Below are positions 51,083 through 57,417 of a stretch of DNA of 64,000 nucleotides, in pieces. Under the pieces are notes generated by a model, which was not told the origin of the DNA, made no database searches, and saw only the letters and a list, made by a program, of their open reading frames with translations. Source of the DNA: Aidingimonas lacisalsi (GTDB taxonomy: Bacteria; Pseudomonadota; Gammaproteobacteria; Pseudomonadales; Halomonadaceae); the NCBI RefSeq assembly GCF_008079445.1, contig NZ_VRYH01000004.1:186001-250000 (forward strand). The letters run 5' to 3'. A program made the position numbers and the translations under genes. Within the stretch, counting starts at the first letter, position 1. Every line of letters begins with the position of its first letter.

Positions 51083-51739
51083 CTAACGTTGCGTTTCTTG
51101 CCCCGCTTCTGAAGGCATGGTCAGGCGAATCGGCTCATGTCCGGCCAGAGCAGACAATCTGTCCGCTTCCAGGCGCATGAAGGTCTGACCAAGGTCACCG
51201 ATACTGGCATAGAACGGCGTATCGACGTTGGCAAGGTCGTTGAAACAAGTCGCCGCCCAGGGCTCAAGATGTCGCATGAAGAACCCGGCTTGCTGCACGG
51301 AACTTGATTCGATCAACATTGCCATGACCTCGCACAATGCCGCGAGATGATCTTCGGGGTCATGGTGCCCCTCCTGCTTCTCGAACCCCAGATAACGTAG
51401 CTCCTGTCGCAGCGTCACCAACGCTTCATCCATCAATGTGCCGTTGCGATACCAAGAGGCGTAAGGAATGACATCCCCTTCGATCACACCGATCAAGTGC
51501 CGGAAGTGAGCACGTTGAAGTGGTTCCGGCGAGACCTGGCCGGCTGCCTCGCTCAAGGCCTCCCAGCAAGGGAACAACGTGGAGCCGTCATCCACCGGCT
51601 GTAGTTCGGCTAACCAGGTCAATAATTCCCTGTCCGGAGCCGTCAACAAGCAATTGGCCAAAAGCCTGTACACGTCGGTCCGGAGTCCGTCGATATCCGA
51701 CAATTCGGGCATTGGGTCAGTTGAAGCAAGATCATTCAT
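51083..51739 (-). CDS. TorD-family molybdoenzyme chaperone
   Basis: 218 residues, helical TorD/DmsD-type cytoplasmic chaperone that binds the Tat signal of its molybdoenzyme and protects the apoprotein until the cofactor is inserted. Visible: DGLRTDVYRLLANCLLTAPD, AQRAHFRHLIGVIEGDVIPY (as LQRAHFRHLIG), ASWYRNGTLMDEALVTLRQE-L and EDHLAALCEVMAMLIESSSV. An ATG at 51748 overlaps the upstream Fe-S gene (ATGA), but AAGG then lies only a base or two before the start; ATG 51739 has it at proper distance. Most likely serves the adjacent alpha subunit. Confidence 0.87.
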   Translation of the reverse strand: MNDLASTDPMPELSDIDGLRTDVYRLLANCLLTAPDRELLTWLAELQPVDDGSTLFPCWEALSEAAGQVSPEPLQRAHFRHLIGVIEGDVIPYASWYRNGTLMDEALVTLRQELRYLGFEKQEGHHDPEDHLAALCEVMAMLIESSSVQQAGFFMRHLEPWAATCFNDLANVDTPFYASIGDLGQTFMRLEADRLSALAGHEPIRLTMPSEAGQETQR

Positions 51740-51744
51740 GACAG

Positions 51745-53457
51745 TCATACCTTCAACTGTGATTCAGGATTTTTAGCCATGTCACGCCAGACGTCCTTGA
51801 CGCGACAGTCTTCACACATTTCGAGTCTCGCCATGGCATCGCCGGCAAAGTAGGGGTGATCTGCCAGCTTGGCCTTGATGGTCTCTATGGTGCTGATCGT
51901 AGCGAACGGTTTGCCACAACTGATGCATTCAAAGGGTGGTTCTTCGTGCTTGATGTGCCGCTGGTGTCGTTCGGGAGCCGAAAGAAATCCCGGTGTCAGT
52001 CGAATGGCGTCCTCGGGACAGGCACTGGCACACAGACCGCATTGCACACAGTCTGCTTCACGGAAGTGAAGCTGCGGTGTCGACTCGCCGGAAGCCAGCG
52101 CCGGCGTGGGACACGCTGCGACACAGCTCATGCACAAGGTGCACGCTTGGTCGTCGACCACTAGACCACCGAAGGGAGCATCGCCAGGTAAAGGATGGCG
52201 TTCTCCATCGACCGTTCCCCGGGTTTCCAACCACTCCAGGATAGTATTGAGCCGGTCACGTTTTTCGCTGCTTCGGCTGATCTGACTGAGTATCGTTGCC
52301 TCGGTGCTTGCGTGGCCGGTATCAAGGGTATCGCTATGATGTGGCAGGGCATCTCGTGCCTCCTGATCGTCCTCCCTCAGCATCTGCATGCGTTCCGGCG
52401 AATGGCCCAGCGCGGCAAGCAGAGCACGCGTCTGTTCCCATTGATCCTCGAGCATTGTCACGATGCTGGCAGGAAGCGCGTCATGGCAATGGATACGAAC
52501 TTCACAAGCGCCTGCAACCAGCGCCCCCAACCAGTGCTCCATGCCACCGGCACCCAATTCGTCGAGCGGTACGTCAAGCAAGTGGCCGGGAGTCGGGAAC
52601 GCCTCGCGTTGACGGTGGGCTGCCTCGATGAATCGCACGACGGGCTGCCCGCCACCGGCCTGTCGGTATCGGGTCAGCATGCGTCCGATGTAATCGTGTT
52701 GCTGTTGGGGTTGAGGGAGTCGGTACTGGATGGCCCCGGTCGGACAGACTGACGTACAGCTACCCGCGCCCTGACAGCGATACGGGTCGATTTCGATCCA
52801 TGACTCGATGCGTTGCTGTCGTTCACGGATGGCATCGGCAGGGCATACCGTCAGGCAACGTGTACAACCGGTATGGCCGCTGCTGTCATGCGCACAGCGA
52901 TCATGATCGATTTGGAAATAGCGCGGTTTTTCGAAGATACCGATATGCTCGGGAATGGCCTGCAGCGCGTTCTCGGCTTCGGTGGTGCGCCAGTGGCAGG
53001 CAAAGTAACCGGGCGGGTTGAGTTCCAGATCCAATCGCGGCGAGGCGCCAAGGTCCAGTATCAGATCGAAATGAGGATGACCGATTGCGGCCTTGGCCAG
53101 GTTGATCGGGCCGTCCGGATGGTCGAGCCAGACATCGAACGCCCCCAGATATCCTTGAATCTCGATGGACTGTTGTTCCTGGGCGATATGCCATGTCGAG
53201 GCGTCGACCGCCTCGGTATCACGACGTTCCCCATAGGCGAGAAGCGTTACGGAAGCCAGTCCGTCCCCTTGCAGGCTGTCTGCTGCCGCAACGCAGTCGT
53301 CATGCGTGCCGATGATGAGCAGATTGCCCCGGCTCTGGTACTCGACGCTGGCGGGTGTCAGGTTGACCGGCCAGGAAACCTGCTGCATTGCAGTATCACG
53401 TGCCTGTGTATTGGCACCGGCATCCAGTACGGCCGCACCTATAATGCGTTGGTCCAT
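51745..53457 (-). CDS. Multi-cluster 4Fe-4S ferredoxin-like protein of the formate dehydrogenase locus
   Basis: 570-residue cytoplasmic protein (no signal or membrane segment). An N-terminal ~170-residue part (TVLLAYGERRD-like region NLLIIGTHDDCVAAADSLQG) resembles no named domain. Then two ferredoxin motifs (CAHDSSGHTGCTRCLTVCPA, CQGAGSCTSVCPTGAI), a middle section with VVRFIEAAHRQREAFPTPGH and LGAGGMEHWLGALVAGACEV similar to HdrA/MvhD-delta-like text, two more ferredoxin motifs (CTLCMSCVAACPTPAL, CVQCGLCASACPEDAI) and a final CISCGKPF plus CEDCRVKD. It is a known companion of this formate dehydrogenase type, probably in electron transfer or maturation; not characterised. GGGGA precedes the ATG. 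Confidence 0.88.
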   Translation of the reverse strand: MDQRIIGAAVLDAGANTQARDTAMQQVSWPVNLTPASVEYQSRGNLLIIGTHDDCVAAADSLQGDGLASVTLLAYGERRDTEAVDASTWHIAQEQQSIEIQGYLGAFDVWLDHPDGPINLAKAAIGHPHFDLILDLGASPRLDLELNPPGYFACHWRTTEAENALQAIPEHIGIFEKPRYFQIDHDRCAHDSSGHTGCTRCLTVCPADAIRERQQRIESWIEIDPYRCQGAGSCTSVCPTGAIQYRLPQPQQQHDYIGRMLTRYRQAGGGQPVVRFIEAAHRQREAFPTPGHLLDVPLDELGAGGMEHWLGALVAGACEVRIHCHDALPASIVTMLEDQWEQTRALLAALGHSPERMQMLREDDQEARDALPHHSDTLDTGHASTEATILSQISRSSEKRDRLNTILEWLETRGTVDGERHPLPGDAPFGGLVVDDQACTLCMSCVAACPTPALASGESTPQLHFREADCVQCGLCASACPEDAIRLTPGFLSAPERHQRHIKHEEPPFECISCGKPFATISTIETIKAKLADHPYFAGDAMARLEMCEDCRVKDVWRDMAKNPESQLKV

Positions 53458-53545
53458 GTTTCCCCAAATCAAGCCAGTAGCGAACGTCTGAGTCGTTATG
53501 TAGTGCGTTCGTCTTGTCTATTTCATCAATTTCTTATCATCAGTG

Positions 53546-54178
53546 TTAGCTATTTTTCGCTCCTTTGCCAACACGACCTTGGGACGAGAGTGTCGACGGG
53601 GCGACGCCTTCGTCACCATCAATCTGTGACGATGCGGCGGATGCCTCGTCTGTAACGCCTGCTTCCTGGCTTTGGTCTCCGTCGTGGTGCGAACTCAGTG
53701 ATGCCGTTTCCCTATCATCCGCCTCTGATGGAGACTGGGATGATGACTCATCTTGCGTTGACTGAACGGACTCTTCCAACTTATCGGACCAGCGCCGCAA
53801 TCGACTGGCCACCTCTTGGGCAAGGGGCTTGAGGCGCTGTCGATAGTCATCATCGTAATCATCGAGCCCGTCACGCATCTGGTAGTGCGGGGCTTGGTAC
53901 AAGCGTCGTAATGCCCGTTTCCTCAAGCCGGCACTTACCCCAGGAACCAGAAATGCCTTGATATCACTGCCTGGCGGCAGGTCATCCGGGTCGGGGAGGG
54001 TGTGGTCAAGACTGCCGGGTTCAGGGGGTGGGGATGACGATGCCGAGGGTTGATCGTGCTCCTCGCCTGACAATTCCTCGGCCAATGGCATCGCATCGTA
54101 TTCCGACACCTCAGGTGCCGGCACGTCATCATCGGGCTGGCGACGTTTGCGTCGGGACCAACGAGATAACCGATTCAT
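53546..54178 (-). CDS. DUF3306 protein of the formate dehydrogenase cluster
   Basis: 210-residue, very polar protein. The start MNRLSRWSRRKRRQ is the usual DUF3306 beginning. The conserved core is SDIKAFLVPGVSAGLRKRAL-RRLYQAPHYQMRDGLDDYDD-DY. The C-terminal ~70 residues are low-complexity Ser/Asp/Glu. Family members occur only in formate dehydrogenase clusters as far as I recall; function unknown. Overlaps the DUF3305 gene by four bases. The following Fe-S gene starts 88 bases downstream. Confidence 0.87.
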   Translation of the reverse strand: MNRLSRWSRRKRRQPDDDVPAPEVSEYDAMPLAEELSGEEHDQPSASSSPPPEPGSLDHTLPDPDDLPPGSDIKAFLVPGVSAGLRKRALRRLYQAPHYQMRDGLDDYDDDYRQRLKPLAQEVASRLRRWSDKLEESVQSTQDESSSQSPSEADDRETASLSSHHDGDQSQEAGVTDEASAASSQIDGDEGVAPSTLSSQGRVGKGAKNS

Positions 54179-54618
54179 GACTGTTTCTCTTCGGGTTGAG
54201 GATGGGGTTTTCCTTTTTTCTTTCTGCCTTCGACCGGGGCCTCGCCATGATGGGCAAGGTAGGCTTCTATCCATGCCTGGATGGCCAGAGGCATGTCGGT
54301 GTCGAGTACCTGGCGTTCACCGTCCATCCAGGCCGCGGCCACTTCCTGACTGGCAGTAATGGCTGAAGGAACTGGAGGTTCTCCCGTCATGCCGCCACAC
54401 ACGAACAACTGGGGAGAATCGCCATTCAAATTGAAGCGATAGGCAGCACGTTCGGTCATGTAAAGCTGCAATTCAAGCACGTGAGGGCCTTGCGACCCCG
54501 GCGACAGCGAGGCAATTTCCCATTGGTCAATGGTGAACCCCTTGACGGTACGAGGTTGCCGAGTGAGCGACAGGCTCAGGGTTCGTCTGCTGTTGATGAC
54601 CGGTTGTGTCCTGGACAT
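54175..54618 (-). CDS. DUF3305 protein of the formate dehydrogenase cluster
   Basis: 147 residues, cytoplasmic. DUF3305 features: TVKGFTIDQWEIASLSPG, LELQLYMTERAAYRFNLNGD, PQLFVCGGM, and a PVPSAITASQEVAAAWMDGE block. The C-terminus is Lys-rich (GRKKKGKPHPQPEEKQS). ATG 54618 has AGGAG six bases upstream. First gene of the minus-strand formate dehydrogenase operon, divergent from fdhD with 120 bases between; its role is unknown, presumably assembly. Confidence 0.87.
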   Translation of the reverse strand: MSRTQPVINSRRTLSLSLTRQPRTVKGFTIDQWEIASLSPGSQGPHVLELQLYMTERAAYRFNLNGDSPQLFVCGGMTGEPPVPSAITASQEVAAAWMDGERQVLDTDMPLAIQAWIEAYLAHHGEAPVEGRKKKGKPHPQPEEKQS

Positions 54619-54738
54619 CGAAAGCTCCTGGCGTTTGGCAGCGACAATGACGACAGTAAGCGCCAAGCGTGCAATGATGGTCAAGCCGTCGTCTTTCTCA
54701 CGCCTGAAATGGGCCATACTAGCAATTGAGAAGTTGCC

Positions 54739-55581
54739 ATGAGTGATCTCCAGTTAAGCCACGCCCGAATGCCGACCACCCTGGAAATCGAGGTCATTGA
54801 TGAGTTCGGGGAACCCCGTGAACAGGCCATTGCCGCCGAACGGGCACTCACCCTGTATCTCAATCGCCGGGAAATCGTGACACTGATGACGCTTGGGGCG
54901 GAACCAGAAGCGTTGGTCATTGGCTATCTACGCAACCAGGGCTTGATTCACAGTTACGACGATCTCCTGACCGTGCATGTCGATTGGGATGTAGGCGCTG
55001 CTGCGGTAGTGACGGGGCACGAACCGGAGGATCTTGCCGAACGTCTGGGGCAACGAACCGTAACGACAGGGTGTGGGCAAGGAACGGTCTTCGGACGATT
55101 GTTGGAGACGACGGACATGACGGCACTACCCGACACCGTGGTGGAGCAGTCCGTACTGTATCAACTACTGGAAAACCTGGGTGCCTATAACGAAACATAC
55201 CGAAGCGCAGGTGCCGTTCATGGCTGTGCGTTATGCCATCAGGATCAAGTGATCGATTTCATCGAGGATGTGGGGCGCCACAATGCCGTGGATACCCTGG
55301 CAGGTCGACAATGGCTTCAAGGTACCTCCGATCGTGAGCCGGTCGATATCTTCTACACGACTGGCCGCCTGACCTCGGAGATGGTGCTGAAAGTCGCCCA
55401 AATGGGCATCAGTGTATTGGTGTCCCGATCGGGCGTGACGCAAAAGGGCGTAGAGCTGGCCCAGCGCTTCGGCGTGATGCTGATAGCCCGAGCCAAGGGG
55501 CGACGGTTCCAGGCGATCGGTAGCGCCGGTCGCCTGATGCATGATGCCATTCCCCCTAAACGCCCCGGGGACCGTCGTTGA
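54739..55581 (+). CDS. fdhD: Formate dehydrogenase sulfurtransferase FdhD
   Basis: 280-residue accessory protein that passes sulfur from IscS to the molybdenum cofactor, a step required for formate dehydrogenase activity. The redox-active CxxC is CALC (Cys163-Cys166) in AGAVHGCALC. Other family text: ALTLYLNRREIVTLMTLGAE, VTTGCGQGTVFG, IEDVGRHNAVDTLAGR, TTGRLTSEMVLKVAQMGISV and SGVTQKGVELA. Divergent from the DUF3305-DUF3306-Fe-S-torD-fdh operon, so one intergenic region may control both. Convergent with the XRE-cupin gene, eight bases apart. Confidence 0.94.
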   Translation: MSDLQLSHARMPTTLEIEVIDEFGEPREQAIAAERALTLYLNRREIVTLMTLGAEPEALVIGYLRNQGLIHSYDDLLTVHVDWDVGAAAVVTGHEPEDLAERLGQRTVTTGCGQGTVFGRLLETTDMTALPDTVVEQSVLYQLLENLGAYNETYRSAGAVHGCALCHQDQVIDFIEDVGRHNAVDTLAGRQWLQGTSDREPVDIFYTTGRLTSEMVLKVAQMGISVLVSRSGVTQKGVELAQRFGVMLIARAKGRRFQAIGSAGRLMHDAIPPKRPGDRR

Positions 55582-55589
55582 GTTGCCCC

Positions 55590-56222
55590 TCAAGGGCTGT
55601 CGCCTCGCGTACAGACAGATAACACGACGGCATCTTCATCGCTTAGGGAAACCAGGGCATGGCCCATGTCACTGTCGAAATAGATGCTGTCCCCCTGGTG
55701 TAACGCCAATGGTTCATAAAATTCGGTATAGAGCATGATGTCCCCATCCAGGACGATGAGAAATTCTTCGCCATCATGTCGCACCCATTCCATGAATTCT
55801 TCGAATTGACGGGCACGCACGATGGTCTTGAACGGAATCATGCGCTTTTGCGCCAACTGCCAGGAGAGCAGTTCATGCTCATAGGTCGGCGTAGGATGGC
55901 GCTGTCCATCGCCAACACGGGTCAGATCGCGGCGTCCAGACGTGGCATTCTGCGGTTTAGGCGGACTCAACAATTGTGGCAAGTCGATACCTAACCCATT
56001 GATCAGTTTCTGCACGGCACTGAACGTCGGCGATATCTGATCGTTCTCGATCTTGGACAACGTCGAGCGGGCGAGGCCAGTGCGTTGGCTGACATCGTCC
56101 AGCGTCCATTGCTGAGCAAGACGAATTTCTTTGAGGCGCTCCCCCAGACGTAGCGGTTCGACGAAGGGTTTGCGGCCTGAGGCGATGCGCAAAGCGGCAT
56201 TTTGATCGTTGCTGGCGGTCAT
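55590..56222 (-). CDS. XRE-family regulator with C-terminal cupin domain
   Basis: 210 residues. An N-terminal HTH_3 domain (GERLKEIRLAQQWTLDDVSQ, RTGLARSTLSKIENDQISPT) is followed by a cupin sensor domain near residues 130-205 (EFLIVLDGDIMLYTEFYEPL, LHQGDSIYFDSDMGHALVSL). This type represses or activates catabolic operons on binding small organic ligands. The ATG at 56222 lacks a strong ribosome site; 56270 would add 16 residues. Target unknown: candidates are the deacetylase gene upstream on the same strand or fdhD next door. Confidence 0.88.
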   Translation of the reverse strand: MTASNDQNAALRIASGRKPFVEPLRLGERLKEIRLAQQWTLDDVSQRTGLARSTLSKIENDQISPTFSAVQKLINGLGIDLPQLLSPPKPQNATSGRRDLTRVGDGQRHPTPTYEHELLSWQLAQKRMIPFKTIVRARQFEEFMEWVRHDGEEFLIVLDGDIMLYTEFYEPLALHQGDSIYFDSDMGHALVSLSDEDAVVLSVCTRGDSP

Positions 56223-56347
56223 GAAGCGTTCACTATAGGAAACTTTCTTTCCCGGTAGTCTACCATACAATTGCTACCCGATTGGCCCGTTATCGCTTGA
56301 GTCATAGCAATACGACACACGGAGAGGGAATCCATCGGCGTCACCTA

Positions 56348-56367
56348 GTTTCCCCATGATGGGAAAC
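56348..56367 (-). terminator. Hairpin between the deacetylase and XRE-cupin genes
   Basis: GTTTCCC (56348-56354) pairs with GGGAAAC (56361-56367) around CATGAT. It is nine bases beyond the deacetylase stop on the minus strand and about 125 bases upstream of the XRE-cupin start. No T-run follows, so it may be a weak terminator or an operator dyad. Confidence 0.35.
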
Positions 56368-56375
56368 ATCGCTCG

Positions 56376-57311
56376 TCATGTCGAGAAAGGCTGCCCCAGT
56401 AGCGCCTTGAGGTGCGCTTCCGCACAAAACCCCAACGTTGCCAGGTCGTAGCCTCCCTCGAGGGTCGATACCAGCCGATTGTCGGCATATAAGGCAGCCA
56501 CCTCGATGATCTGCTGGGTAATCCAGTGATAATCGATCGTTTCGAGACATAACTCGGCCATTGGGTCGTTGCGGTGGGCATCGAATCCCGCCGATATCAG
56601 TACCAGATCAGGCTGAAAATCGTGCAGAGCCGGTAGCCATTGCTGTTCCACCGCGCGACGAAACACATCGCTATCGGCGCCGGCCGGCAACGGTGTGTTA
56701 ATCACATTATCGAATGTCCCCTCAAGATAACGCCACGGATAAAAAGGGTGCTGATAACTGGTGCAAATCAATACATTGGGATCATTCTTGAAGATATCGA
56801 TCGTTCCATTGCATTGATGGACATCGAAGTCAACGATCGCAATGCGCTTGGCACGATAGCGGGTTTTGGCATAGGCCGCTCCAACAGCGATATTGTTGTA
56901 AAAGCAAAAGCCCATGGCGTTAGCCACTTCTGCGTGATGTCCCGGCGGGCGTACCACGCAAAAGACATTGTCAGCCTGTTGACGATATACCTTGTCGATA
57001 CCGGCAATGACAGCGCCGGCAGCCATACGACCAACCGAAAGGCTATGCGGATTGAGTATCGTGTCGCTATCCAACTCGGCCCAGTCGTGTGTCGGTTGGC
57101 GCTGCTCCAGTCTTTTGAGGTAGTCGAAGGAGTGGACACTGACGAGTTGTGCATCGGTTGCCGGTTTGGCATCGAACTGCATGGTCTGTTGCAAGACCCC
57201 GGCCAACGCCAGTCGAGCTTGAATCGCTTCCAGGCGGGCAGGGCACTCTGGATGTCCCGGCCCCATGTGATGAAGATAGTAATCGCGATGGGTCAGATAG
57301 GCGGTGATCAT
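56376..57311 (-). CDS. Histone-deacetylase-family (AcuC/HDAC-like) deacetylase
   Basis: 311-residue zinc-dependent deacetylase fold. Family text in order: MGPGHPECPARLEAIQARL, VHSFDYLKRLE, VVRPPGHHAEVANAMGFCFY-NN with the HH catalytic pair (His125-His126), IVDFDVHQCNGTIDIF with metal ligands Asp163 and His165, LISAGFDAHRNDPMA with the third ligand, and TLEGGYDLATL. The residue after His165 is Gln where many members have His. Bacterial members deacetylate proteins, acetoin-pathway acetyl-CoA synthetase or polyamines. Divergent from a Pat-type acetyltransferase gene, which makes protein lysine deacetylation plausible. ATG 57311 has GGAG upstream. Confidence 0.9.
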   Translation of the reverse strand: MITAYLTHRDYYLHHMGPGHPECPARLEAIQARLALAGVLQQTMQFDAKPATDAQLVSVHSFDYLKRLEQRQPTHDWAELDSDTILNPHSLSVGRMAAGAVIAGIDKVYRQQADNVFCVVRPPGHHAEVANAMGFCFYNNIAVGAAYAKTRYRAKRIAIVDFDVHQCNGTIDIFKNDPNVLICTSYQHPFYPWRYLEGTFDNVINTPLPAGADSDVFRRAVEQQWLPALHDFQPDLVLISAGFDAHRNDPMAELCLETIDYHWITQQIIEVAALYADNRLVSTLEGGYDLATLGFCAEAHLKALLGQPFST

Positions 57312-57417
57312 GCAGCGCTCCACTGGACTGACGAATCCGTCTTGCAATAGGAAGCCTCTTGCACGACGGTGTCAATGCATCGTACATAGTAATCCTACTC
57401 GGATCGGGAGATAAGCG

